A stretch of 34,174 nt of DNA, taken from assembly GCA_020346245.1 (NCBI GenBank), contig CP070778.1, positions 199,429 to 233,602 on the forward strand, in the 5' to 3' direction. This DNA comes from Flavobacteriaceae bacterium (lineage in GTDB: Bacteria; Bacteroidota; Bacteroidia; Flavobacteriales; Flavobacteriaceae). Below are positions 22,554 through 30,440 of the stretch, piece by piece (the stretch's first letter is position 1; the number at the start of each line of letters is the position of its first letter). The notes beneath the pieces are model-generated. The model ran no database searches and was not told the DNA's origin. It was given only the letters and a program-made list of their open reading frames with translations. The translations under genes and the position numbers were made by a program.

Positions 22554-23471
22554 CTATTTTTTAAACCTGGATAAAAGCATTATTTTTTTTCTGGTGTTAA
22601 TGAAATATACCCCGGTAAGCAAGACAATGGCTGCACTTATGGATTGCAGGGTGATGGGTTCATTTAAAAAATAGCTACCCAGAAACATTGCAACAATTGG
22701 ATTCACATAGGTATTGGTAGCCACCTTTTCCGGCGAAACATTTTTTAAAAGGTAATTAAAGGAGGTAAAGGCCACAATACTACCAAAGATGATGAGTAAT
22801 AACATGGACCAGTTTGTTTCTGCGCTCCAGGTGGTGGGCAGGCTCCAGGTTTCGCCAAAAGCCAGGCTCATAAGACCCAGCATGAGTCCGCCCATAAACA
22901 TCTGGTAGCCGGTGTTTACAAAAAAGTTTTTCGGGAAATCCGCTCGTCCCACAAAGAGGCTGCCATAGGCCCATGCCAGCATAGCGGAAAAGATCATCCC
23001 AATACCCAACAAGGCGTTTTCCTGTTCCAGCACGGCTTTTTGGTTTATAAGTAAATACATCCCTATAATCCCCAAAAAAATACCAACAATAGAACTGCTT
23101 TGTATTTTCTTCCCCTGCAGTATCCACATCATTAAAAGGACTATAAGGGGTTGTGCCGATATTTCCAGGGCTGCAAAGTTACTATCCACATATTTAAGTG
23201 CCCAAACTACTACCCCATTACCAAAACTCAGGAAAAGGAAACCCACCAGGGTGGTATTGCCCAGCTGTTTTTTGTTAATGCGAAGGCTTTTACCCAAAAT
23301 TGCTGCAATTCCAAAAATAAGCAGGCCGGCCACTGTAAAGCGTACTCCTGCCAGCATAAAAGGCGGCAGTTCTGCAACAGCAATCTTGTTTAGCAAGTAG
23401 GTAGAACCCCAAATCACATAAATAGCGAAGAAAGCGCCGATTATTAATGGTACATTTCGTTTGGACTCCAT
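22554..23471 (-). CDS. EamA-family (DMT) exporter
   Basis: This 305-residue protein has ten hydrophobic helices in two EamA repeats (about residues 8-135 and 145-290), the drug/metabolite transporter fold that exports amino acids, metabolites or drugs from the cytoplasm. The signature 'IYVIWGSTYLLNKIAVAELPPFMLAGVRF' opens repeat 1, and 'NTYVNPIVAMFLGSYFLNEPIT' closes repeat 2. I start it at ATG 23471; a TTG at 23492 would add seven residues (LSIPTP region) and run into an inverted-repeat arm. The substrate is unknown. The leader upstream holds a nested inverted-repeat structure, listed separately. Confidence 0.92.
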   Translation of the reverse strand: MESKRNVPLIIGAFFAIYVIWGSTYLLNKIAVAELPPFMLAGVRFTVAGLLIFGIAAILGKSLRINKKQLGNTTLVGFLFLSFGNGVVVWALKYVDSNFAALEISAQPLIVLLMMWILQGKKIQSSSIVGIFLGIIGMYLLINQKAVLEQENALLGIGMIFSAMLAWAYGSLFVGRADFPKNFFVNTGYQMFMGGLMLGLMSLAFGETWSLPTTWSAETNWSMLLLIIFGSIVAFTSFNYLLKNVSPEKVATNTYVNPIVAMFLGSYFLNEPITLQSISAAIVLLTGVYFINTRKKIMLLSRFKK

Positions 23472-23480
23472 AGGGGTTGG

Positions 23481-23568
23481 TATAGACAGCAATATTAGCT
23501 TTTTGGTAGTACATCTTAAAGGATTTTAGCTAAAACTATTTTTAGGTAGTCCTAATATTGCTTCTATA
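23481..23568. repeat. Nested inverted repeats in front of the EamA gene
   Basis: TATAGACAGCAATATTAG (23481-23498) pairs with CTAATATTGCTTCTATA (23552-23568); the arms match over 17 bases with one extra C in the left arm, and the core 11 bp are perfect. Inside lies a perfect palindrome TTTTAGCTAAAA (23524-23535), and TTTNGGTAGT occurs twice, at 23501-23510 and 23541-23550. The structure ends 10 bases before the EamA start codon. Confidence 0.65.
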
Positions 23569-23642
23569 GGATAATTAAAAATGACAGCGGCAAAGACATG
23601 GCTTTAAAGATTCTTATCACCATGGCTGCGAACCGGATTTGA

Positions 23643-24563
23643 TCAATTCTTATACAAATCATTTCGGGATAAAGTTTTACCCTTAAATCTAATGGGAATG
23701 CCCACCAATACCGAATCCTTATTATAAACTGCTGCCTGAAAATGAAGGTGGGGTTCCTGCGAAAATCCGGAAATTCCTACCAACCCTAATGGCGTTCCCT
23801 CCTTTACATAACTATCTTTCGAAACAAATATGCTATGTTGCTTAAAATGGGGGATAAAAATATGGGCGCCATCACATTTTAGTTCAATATAGTTTCCGGT
23901 GCCGTCCTCTGAGCTTACATTCATATTAACACCTTCATTATCCTTAACGGCGGTTTTAGTATCTAATATTATGCCATCGCAAGGGCAATACACCGTGTCT
24001 GAAAAAATATAGTGCTCTTCATTTTTATTGGACATCATTTTTTTTGAGGCACTGCCAAAACTGTCTATTTGGTTAATATCCATAGCGTATTGTTGTGCGG
24101 TTGGGAAATCTCTAATATGATTATTAATCATTTTATTTGAACCTCCGGACGAAACGTAATATGTACCTCCTCTTAATGGAAAGCTTAATTCAATACCGCG
24201 ATCAACATAATACCTTCCCCGAATAGCATTGAATACCATCATCAAAACCATTAGGGCCAATAAGGTAGTTACCCCTATGCTTATCTTACTAAATAAACGA
24301 TTGGGTTTTCCCAAGTTACCTGATCTTAATCGCAGAATAGTTGCACTAACAATGTATATTATGAGTAGGAGGATTATATATCTAAGATAATAGCTCCCCA
24401 CCAGGGGCCATTGCCCCCATAGGTAAAGAAAAAAGAGAATAGCAGAGTATAAAATAGACTTCGCTAATAATCCAATATTGCTTTTAGGTTTCCGAGAGAT
24501 AAAATCTGTTAGTATTAAAAAAGGTAGTCCCAGATGAATAAGTGTAAATACTATCTTCTCCAT
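23643..24563 (-). CDS. Membrane-anchored M23 (LytM-type) peptidase homologue
   Basis: This 306-residue protein has four hydrophobic helices in residues 1-115, followed by an M23 metallopeptidase-type domain (about 125-290). Zinc-ligand candidates are the His in 'NNHIRDFPTAQQYAMDINQ' with its Asp 13 residues on, and the HLH of 'GFSQEPHLHFQ'; the flanking 'YVKEGTPLGLVGISG' strand pair is the usual LytM end. The first His-to-Asp spacing is longer than in typical peptidoglycan hydrolases. 'CPCDGIILDTK' is unusual in having two Cys. It may be a cell-wall hydrolase or a degenerate regulator. Domain orientation after four helices is not settled. I know no close family name for the full architecture. 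Confidence 0.8.
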   Translation of the reverse strand: MEKIVFTLIHLGLPFLILTDFISRKPKSNIGLLAKSILYSAILFFLYLWGQWPLVGSYYLRYIILLLIIYIVSATILRLRSGNLGKPNRLFSKISIGVTTLLALMVLMMVFNAIRGRYYVDRGIELSFPLRGGTYYVSSGGSNKMINNHIRDFPTAQQYAMDINQIDSFGSASKKMMSNKNEEHYIFSDTVYCPCDGIILDTKTAVKDNEGVNMNVSSEDGTGNYIELKCDGAHIFIPHFKQHSIFVSKDSYVKEGTPLGLVGISGFSQEPHLHFQAAVYNKDSVLVGIPIRFKGKTLSRNDLYKN

Positions 24564-24768
24564 AAAGATTATTTAAATGATCAATGGAAAGCGTTTATAA
24601 AAAGATGAAGTTTTTGGTAAATTGTTACAATCAGAAGATTTAACAGTAAAAAATAACTATTGTCCTGTCTGATATTCTCCTTTCATCCTGAAAAATCTCT
24701 TTAAATAAAAAGAAAAGTCTAATAAATGGATTAATATGCCCTGAATTAAGCTGTTGGTAATACTAATT

Positions 24769-25575
24769 TTAAAGTTTAAAATCTTCAGCCTTAAAACCAT
24801 TATTGAATTTGATGTCTTTGAAGGTATATCTGCCATTTAAAACATACTCGCCCATTTCATTGGGGCCAAAAGATTCACGAACTGTGGTCAGATAAATGCC
24901 ATCGACTATGTCATAAGTTAAGGTCATTTTTAGAATGGGATCGTCTATCCCCCAATCCGGTAATGAAAAATAGAAAAGATCTATTAAATGGGTATCCGGA
25001 TTAAAATACAGGATATACTCATCGTTTTTTTCTTTTCCGGTGATATTACCATTGTATGTTAAACTTACCTTGTCATAGGTTATGCCTTCAACCTTTTCAG
25101 TTCCTAAGTAGCTGTAAATGGTTCCCGGGTCTTTTAATTTATACATCATCGTAAACCAATAAAAGTTTACTTTTCGTAAAAAAACGGTTCCCGCAAGTGC
25201 TTTTTCATCTGTAATTGATTTCCCGTCCAGGCTTAAAGCGGGTTTTCCATTAACCATAGATTGTATGGCCAGCCCTTCCTGATCTGGCAATACATTTCGT
25301 TGATGTACTTTATAAGAGCCCCATGAATGTTCCCCGTTAAAAATATGGCGTTCGGTAGAAACATCACGTCCATTATCAAAGTTGTCATAGATATAGGTAA
25401 ATTGCACATCCTTTTTCGCTGCAATTTTCTGATAGCCCCCATTAACCTCTGTTAAATCGTTCAGTAATGCTTTAGACTTTGCATCAGAATGCTGGGCTAA
25501 TAGCCAATTGCCATTGACAATAAAGATTGACAACGCGAATAATATGCCAGTATGTTTTATAAAATTTGTGCTCAT
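24769..25575 (-). CDS. Secreted protein, DUF6503-like
   Basis: This 268-residue protein has an N-terminal signal (IFIVNGNWLLAQ, cleavage likely after AQ). The mature chain is mostly beta strands: 'GGYQKIAAKKDVQFTYIYDN', 'DVSTERHIFNGEHSWGSYKVHQRNVLPDQEG', then 'YFNPDTHLIDLFYFS' and a closing 'YTFKDIKFNNGFKAEDFKL'. The pattern is that of the LolA-like DUF6503 proteins of Bacteroidota, which are secreted and of unknown function; I give that from memory. It is the gene downstream of the transhydrogenase operon on the same strand but after a 176-base gap, so co-transcription is uncertain. Confidence 0.75.
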   Translation of the reverse strand: MSTNFIKHTGILFALSIFIVNGNWLLAQHSDAKSKALLNDLTEVNGGYQKIAAKKDVQFTYIYDNFDNGRDVSTERHIFNGEHSWGSYKVHQRNVLPDQEGLAIQSMVNGKPALSLDGKSITDEKALAGTVFLRKVNFYWFTMMYKLKDPGTIYSYLGTEKVEGITYDKVSLTYNGNITGKEKNDEYILYFNPDTHLIDLFYFSLPDWGIDDPILKMTLTYDIVDGIYLTTVRESFGPNEMGEYVLNGRYTFKDIKFNNGFKAEDFKL

Positions 25576-25751
25576 GATTATTTTTTGTTAATTAATGTTG
25601 ATTTGCGCAGATGTTTTTTTGTCGATTAAAACTGTAAGTACTTTCATCCTTGGGAGAATAAAAATATGCCAGGCATTTAAAAACAGATTAAAACAAATTT
25701 TGCGGGATCAGATTGGACTTAACATCTGTAAGGGAAAACTTGCAAGCCACT

Positions 25752-27131
25752 TTACATATTCTTTAATTCACTTACTAAATCTGCAAGGGCATCTTTAGCA
25801 TCTCCAAAGAGCATCACCGTTTTCGAATTATAGAATAATTCATTTTCTATTCCGGCATATCCGGCATTCATAGTACGTTTATTAACGATAATATGTTTTG
25901 CATTTTCTGCGTCAAGTATGGGCATTCCATATATGGGACTCGAGGGATCATTATGCGCAGCCGGATTTACCACATCGTTCGCCCCTACAACCAAAACAAC
26001 ATCCGTATTTTTAAAGTGCGAATTAATATCCTCCATTTCTACCAACAAGGAATAATCTACATTACTCTCTGCCAATAAAACATTCATATGGCCCGGCATT
26101 CGACCCGCAACGGGGTGAATAGCATATTTAACATCGACACCTTTCTCGGTTAGCAATTCTTCCAATTCATGAATGACATGTTGTGCCTGGGCGACGGCCA
26201 ATCCGTAACCTGGAACTATAATTACATTATTTGCATAGTTCATCATTATTGCAGCATCACTGGGGTTGGTTTTTTTGATGGTCCCTAGCCGTTTATCTGC
26301 TCCGGCGGCTGTATCGGTGCCCCCGAAAGCGCCAAATATTACAGCTCCCAGGGTTCTGTTCATTCCCTTACACATGGCTATTGTAAGTATAATACCGGCA
26401 GAACCAACAAGGATACCCCCTACTAACATTACCATATTTGAATATAATATACCTGTGATGGCCGCGGCAATGCCTGTTAAGGAATTAAGTAATGAAATTA
26501 CCACAGGCATATCTGCACCCCCGATTGGCAGTACAAATAAAATTCCATAGACCAAACCCGCCCCCAGTAATCCAAAGATTATAGCCTGATTACTTGTGCC
26601 TGTACTTACTGTAAATACAGCGAAGGCTATAATGGCGAGGATAAATATATTGTTAATGGTGTTGTACCTGGGAATAGCCACGACGCTTTTTATTGAGCCG
26701 TTTAACTTCCCCCAGGCTATAAGACTTCCTGAAAATGTAATGGCACCTATTATTATTCCGGAAACAATAGTTGTACCCTGCATCTTGTCACCAACATTTT
26801 TACTGAATTCTACCAAACCAATCAGTGCGGCACTTGCCCCTCCAAAACCGTTAAACAAAGAAACCAATTCCGGCATCTTTGTCATTTTTACTTTAACCGC
26901 CATCCAACCGCCTATGGCAGCACCTAATAATAAGGCTAAACCAATTAAAATGTATACAGAGGTTGGGATTTGGAGATCATGGATGAAAATTGTGGCTGCA
27001 ATAGCAAGAGCCATTCCTGAAGCCGCAATTAAATTTCCATTTTTTGCTGTAGCGGGATGTCCTAACTTTTTTAATCCAAGAATAAAAGCTACAGTAGCTA
27101 TCAGATAGATAATACTTAATGATATGCTCAT
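25752..27131 (-). CDS. pntB: NAD(P) transhydrogenase subunit beta
   Basis: This 459-residue protein supplies the beta membrane domain (about nine helices, residues 1-265) and the NADP(H)-binding domain III (about 280-459). Domain III is clear from 'PGYGLAVAQAQHVIHELEELL', 'HPVAGRMPGHMNVLLAESNVDY', 'VGANDVVNPAAHNDPSSPIYGMPILD' and 'IVNKRTMNAGYAGIENELFY'. With PntAA and PntAB it forms the proton-translocating transhydrogenase in the inner membrane, using proton-motive force to drive hydride transfer from NADH to NADP+. Its start overlaps the PntAB stop by one base (TAATG), showing translational coupling. It is the last gene of the operon. Confidence 0.96.
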   Translation of the reverse strand: MSISLSIIYLIATVAFILGLKKLGHPATAKNGNLIAASGMALAIAATIFIHDLQIPTSVYILIGLALLLGAAIGGWMAVKVKMTKMPELVSLFNGFGGASAALIGLVEFSKNVGDKMQGTTIVSGIIIGAITFSGSLIAWGKLNGSIKSVVAIPRYNTINNIFILAIIAFAVFTVSTGTSNQAIIFGLLGAGLVYGILFVLPIGGADMPVVISLLNSLTGIAAAITGILYSNMVMLVGGILVGSAGIILTIAMCKGMNRTLGAVIFGAFGGTDTAAGADKRLGTIKKTNPSDAAIMMNYANNVIIVPGYGLAVAQAQHVIHELEELLTEKGVDVKYAIHPVAGRMPGHMNVLLAESNVDYSLLVEMEDINSHFKNTDVVLVVGANDVVNPAAHNDPSSPIYGMPILDAENAKHIIVNKRTMNAGYAGIENELFYNSKTVMLFGDAKDALADLVSELKNM

Positions 27132-27439
27132 TAATTTTTCTTTTTAAACATTTGAAGCATTCTTCCGGTTACGGCAAACCCACCAACTACATTTATAATT
27201 CCCAGTACTACTCCTATAAAACCTAAGGCCAATGCAAAATAATCATCCGGGTCAGACTGCAACATAACCAAAATAGCACCTATAACTACCACCCCACTTA
27301 GAGCATTTGCGCCAGACATTAAAGGCGTATGTAAGACGGCCGGAATATTTTTTATTACCTCTACCCCTACAAATATTGCAAGGATAAGAATGTAAATAAT
27401 CTGGAGGTTATCACTGATAAATTGTATAAGTCCATTCAT
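27131..27439 (-). CDS. pntAB: NAD(P) transhydrogenase subunit alpha part 2 (membrane)
   Basis: This 102-residue protein has three hydrophobic helices ('IIYILILAIFVGVEVIKNIPAVLHTPLMSGANALSGVVVIGAI...') and matches the membrane piece of the alpha subunit. The conserved HTPLMSGANA segment, which contributes to the proton channel, is complete. In Escherichia coli this piece is fused to PntA; here it is separate, which is the usual arrangement in many bacteria. It lies one base after the pntAA gene and overlaps pntB by one base. Confidence 0.95.
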   Translation of the reverse strand: MNGLIQFISDNLQIIYILILAIFVGVEVIKNIPAVLHTPLMSGANALSGVVVIGAILVMLQSDPDDYFALALGFIGVVLGIINVVGGFAVTGRMLQMFKKKN

Positions 27440-27440
27440 C

Positions 27441-28550
27441 TTATTTGCTTTTTGGTTGTCGTATTATTCCATTATGAACAATTAAGGTCTCATCTGTAAT
27501 TTGTTCTTCCAGGTCCCATTTAAATTGATTGTCTTCCGTAAGATGCATGATAAAATTATACATGTTTTTGGCATACAAATCGCTGGCATTAGTAGACACA
27601 CTTTCCGGTGCTATACTGGTCCCAATCACTTTTACCCCATTTCTTATAACAGTTTTATTTAGTTTGCTTATTTCACAATTACCACCCTGGGCTGCGGCGA
27701 GGTCTATTATAACTGCACCATTTTTCATTTGCAAAACCTGTTCTTCTGTTATTAATACGGGAGATCTTTTTCCAGGTATACCAGCAGTTGTAATTACCAG
27801 ATCTGCTTTAAAAAGAGATTTGTTAACCGCCTCTTTCTGTCTTTGCGCATAATCTTCAGTAGCTTCTTTTGCATAACCATCTTCAGATTGACCATCTGTT
27901 CCTTCTACTAAAATGAATTTTGCACCCAAAGACTCTGCCTGCTCTTTGGTTTCTAATCTAATATCAGTGGCCTTTACCATAGCCCCAAGACGCTTTGCCG
28001 TTGCTATGGCCTGCAACCCGGCAACCCCTACCCCATAGATCAAAACCCTGGCCGGCTTAATAGTCCCTGCCGCAGTCATCATCAAGGGAAATATTTTTTT
28101 CATTTCATAAGCCCCCAAAATAACCGATTTATAACCTGCCAAATTACTTTGTGAACTAAGTACATCCATATCCTGTGCCCTTGAAATACGGGGCATGGCA
28201 TCCATTGAAAATGCCGTCGCGCCCTGCTCTGCAATTTTCTTAATCAATTTAGGGAAGGATTTATGATACAATTGGCCAATCAAAATTTGGCCCTTATTTA
28301 CCAATTTTAAATCATCTTCGTTAAACGGGTTAATCTTTATAAGTACCTGGGCTTCCTTAAAAACAACGCCACGTTCTTCTATTCTTGCACCGGCATTTTT
28401 GTAGTCCGAATTCTTAAAAGAAGAATACTCGCCGGCATCGTCTTCCACAATCAATTCAAACCCTTTATCAATTAGTTGTTTTGCAATTCGAGGAGCTATT
28501 GAAACGCGTTTTTCACCTTTTTGAGTTTCTTTCAATATGCCAATTATCAT
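27441..28550 (-). CDS. pntAA: NAD(P) transhydrogenase subunit alpha part 1 (NAD-binding)
   Basis: This 369-residue protein is the soluble domain I of transhydrogenase. The alanine-dehydrogenase-like N-terminal fold starts MIIGILKETQKGEKRVSIAP. The mobile RQD-loop region reads 'RISRAQDMDVLSSQSNLAGYKSV'. The NAD+-binding Rossmann motif is VLIYGVGVAGLQAIATAKRLGA followed by ATDIR, with Asp at the end of beta 2 favouring NAD. 'DLVITTAGIPGKRSPVLIT' and 'VIIDLAAAQGGNCE' complete the site. It works in the cytoplasm, docking on the PntB domain. It opens the three-gene operon; the start ATG at 28550 gives the standard N-terminus. Confidence 0.96.
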   Translation of the reverse strand: MIIGILKETQKGEKRVSIAPRIAKQLIDKGFELIVEDDAGEYSSFKNSDYKNAGARIEERGVVFKEAQVLIKINPFNEDDLKLVNKGQILIGQLYHKSFPKLIKKIAEQGATAFSMDAMPRISRAQDMDVLSSQSNLAGYKSVILGAYEMKKIFPLMMTAAGTIKPARVLIYGVGVAGLQAIATAKRLGAMVKATDIRLETKEQAESLGAKFILVEGTDGQSEDGYAKEATEDYAQRQKEAVNKSLFKADLVITTAGIPGKRSPVLITEEQVLQMKNGAVIIDLAAAQGGNCEISKLNKTVIRNGVKVIGTSIAPESVSTNASDLYAKNMYNFIMHLTEDNQFKWDLEEQITDETLIVHNGIIRQPKSK

Positions 28551-28856
28551 AGTTATTGGTAGTTTAGCAGCTAAATACTTATTCCAGGAATTGAATTAAT
28601 ATTTATAGTGCATGAAATTATGCTATTTTTTTTAAAATCTGTACAAATCATAAGAAAAGTGTTTTGAGTATTTCTTATCTCTAAACTATTGGGTTAATAG
28701 TAATCAAACGCTAATTAACTAAATCAGCAACAATTTAGATGACTTATGAGGAATATTATTTGATTTTCACAACCATATAAGTCTGTTTGGCAACAATTAT
28801 GACAGCTACTTTTAAGAAGGTGCTAGTTTTGGCGTTATAAGGAAAAGTCAAAATAA
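28551..28856. other. Divergent intergenic region with hairpins
   Basis: No gene is seen. The interval separates the transhydrogenase operon (left) from the barrel protein gene (right). It holds an 8-bp inverted repeat ATAAGAAA/TTTCTTAT (28650-28657/28671-28678), a 6-bp stem ACTATT/AATAGT (28685-28701), and a rightward -7 element. Confidence 0.5.
28824..28831 (+). promoter_or_regulatory. -7 element TAGTTTTG for the barrel protein gene
   Basis: TAGTTTTG matches TAnnTTTG and lies 25 bases before the start codon at 28857. A TTTG exists at 28786-28789, but the 34-base spacing is too long for a normal -33 element. Confidence 0.5.
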
Positions 28857-29366
28857 ATGAAAAACACAATTTTAGCACTTGCTTTCGTAATTCTGGGAAT
28901 GGGTTTGCATGCACAAGAAGGTTTAAAGCTCGGAATTCACGCAGGTTTGCCTATTGATGATTTTAATGATGAAATTAGCCTTGTGGCCGGATTAGACCTT
29001 GGCTATATGTGGGCCATGGGAGAAGTAGTTGACCTGGGAATTAGTACAGGACTTATTTACGGATTTAAGGAATCTTTTCAGTCTGATATAATTACGGATA
29101 GTCTTACAGACGTTCAATTCGTTCCGCTTGCTGCTTCGTTAAGAGTATGGCCCTCCAATTCCTTTTCATTCGGGGTTGATGGAGGATACGGCCTTGGATT
29201 AAATAAAGGGAATGATGGCGGAATTTATTACAGACCTATAATAGGCTACCTAATGGGACCTTTAACTGAAATAAATCTATCCTATACCGGAATACAGTTA
29301 GAAAACAGAACCTGGAATACAGTTACATTGGGATTCTTGCACACTTTCGAATTTAAAAAGTGGTAA
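28857..29366 (+). CDS. Outer-membrane beta-barrel protein
   Basis: This 169-residue protein has a signal peptide (LALAFVILGMGLHAQ) and a mature part made of alternating amphipathic strands with Gly turns ('LKLGIHAGLPID', 'VDLGISTGLIYGF', 'SFSFGVDGGYGLGL', 'GGIYYRPIIGYLMG') ending in an aromatic C-terminal strand that finishes FEFKKW. This is typical of small eight-stranded outer-membrane barrels (OmpX/OmpW or PorT-like size class). No specific family is named. It is transcribed alone to the right and converges on the aldo-keto reductase gene with 7 bases between the stops. Confidence 0.82.
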   Translation: MKNTILALAFVILGMGLHAQEGLKLGIHAGLPIDDFNDEISLVAGLDLGYMWAMGEVVDLGISTGLIYGFKESFQSDIITDSLTDVQFVPLAASLRVWPSNSFSFGVDGGYGLGLNKGNDGGIYYRPIIGYLMGPLTEINLSYTGIQLENRTWNTVTLGFLHTFEFKKW

Positions 29367-29373
29367 AAGCAAT

Positions 29374-30366
29374 CTAATTCTGTAATATTCCTTCTATAGT
29401 TTGTAATTCCTCAGGAGAAAATTCCATAGTATCCAGAATCCCGACGGCATCTTCTATTTGTGCAACTTTGCTGGCACCAATAATTACTGAGGTTACCCTT
29501 TTATCCCTTAAAACCCAGGAAAGTGCCATTTGTGCCATTTTTTGTCCTCTGGATTCAGCTATTTCATTAAGACGTTTAACCTTGTCAATTTTTTCGGGAG
29601 TGATATCTGTTGATTGCAAATAACTGGCTGCTTTTGATGCCCTGGAACCTTCAGGAATACCTTTGAGATACTTATTGGTCAACAATCCCTGAAATAACGG
29701 GCTAAATACTGCGGATCCCACACCATTTTGCTCAAGCACATCTAATAAACCATCCTCTACCCATCTATTGAACATACTATAAGAAGGCTGATGTACCAGA
29801 CATGGCGTACCAAGTTCTTTTAAAATATCTATGGCTTTTTGTGATTGTTCAGGGTCATAGGAAGAAATACCTGCATATAATGCTTTTCCCGATCTAACAA
29901 TCTGGTCCAGGGCCATCATGGTCTCCTCCAGAGGAGTATTTGGGTCGGGCCTGTGGCTGTAAAAAATATCTACATATTCCAGACCCATACGTTTCAGACT
30001 TTGATCACAACTTGCAATCAGATATTTGCGGGATCCCCATTCTCCATATGGCCCGGGCCACATATCGTAACCTGCTTTGGAGGTAATGATCAATTCATCT
30101 CTATACGATTGTAAATCAGACTTTAGAATTCTTCCAAATGTCTCTTCTGCCGAGCCATAAGGAGGTCCGTAATTGTTGGCAAGGTCAAAATGGGTAATCC
30201 CAAGATCAAAAGCCCTAAGCACCATCTTTCTGCCATTTTCATAGACATCAATTCCGCCAAAGTTATGCCATAAGCCAAGAGAAATTGCCGGGAGAAGTAA
30301 ACCGCTGTTCCCACAGCGATTATATTTCATGTTATTATACCTATCATGGTTTGCTGTATAGTTCAT
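29374..30366 (-). CDS. Aldo/keto reductase (YghZ / L-glyceraldehyde 3-phosphate reductase type)
   Basis: This 330-residue (beta/alpha)8 oxidoreductase shows the catalytic tetrad Asp61 and Tyr66 (HFDLANNYGPP), Lys97 (ITSKAGYDMWPGPYG) and His138 (DIFYSHR). The pattern 'SLGLWHNFGG' with 'AGYDMWPGPYG' and 'ISSYDPEQSQ' matches YghZ-type enzymes, which reduce L-glyceraldehyde 3-phosphate and methylglyoxal-like aldehydes with NADPH. ATG 30366 is kept because the N-terminal 12 residues (NYTANHDRYNNM) resemble the YghZ start; an internal ATG lies at 30330. There is no signal peptide, so it is cytoplasmic. It follows the UROD-family gene by 74 bases, perhaps in one transcript. Confidence 0.93.
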   Translation of the reverse strand: MNYTANHDRYNNMKYNRCGNSGLLLPAISLGLWHNFGGIDVYENGRKMVLRAFDLGITHFDLANNYGPPYGSAEETFGRILKSDLQSYRDELIITSKAGYDMWPGPYGEWGSRKYLIASCDQSLKRMGLEYVDIFYSHRPDPNTPLEETMMALDQIVRSGKALYAGISSYDPEQSQKAIDILKELGTPCLVHQPSYSMFNRWVEDGLLDVLEQNGVGSAVFSPLFQGLLTNKYLKGIPEGSRASKAASYLQSTDITPEKIDKVKRLNEIAESRGQKMAQMALSWVLRDKRVTSVIIGASKVAQIEDAVGILDTMEFSPEELQTIEGILQN

Positions 30367-30440
30367 ATTTGATAAGCTACTATTTGTTTAATTTTTGTAT
30401 TGGATTACCCTGCCATTCCTTTTCGGTAAAGCAGTTAGTT

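Noticed and set aside
22780-23127. 115-codon frame inside the EamA gene on the same strand
   Set aside because: It is an alternate frame of a clear ten-helix transporter.
26596-27108. 170-codon open frame antisense to pntB
   Set aside because: It is the mirror of the membrane helices of pntB, which is certain; a Pro/Ala-rich frame like this is the usual shadow.
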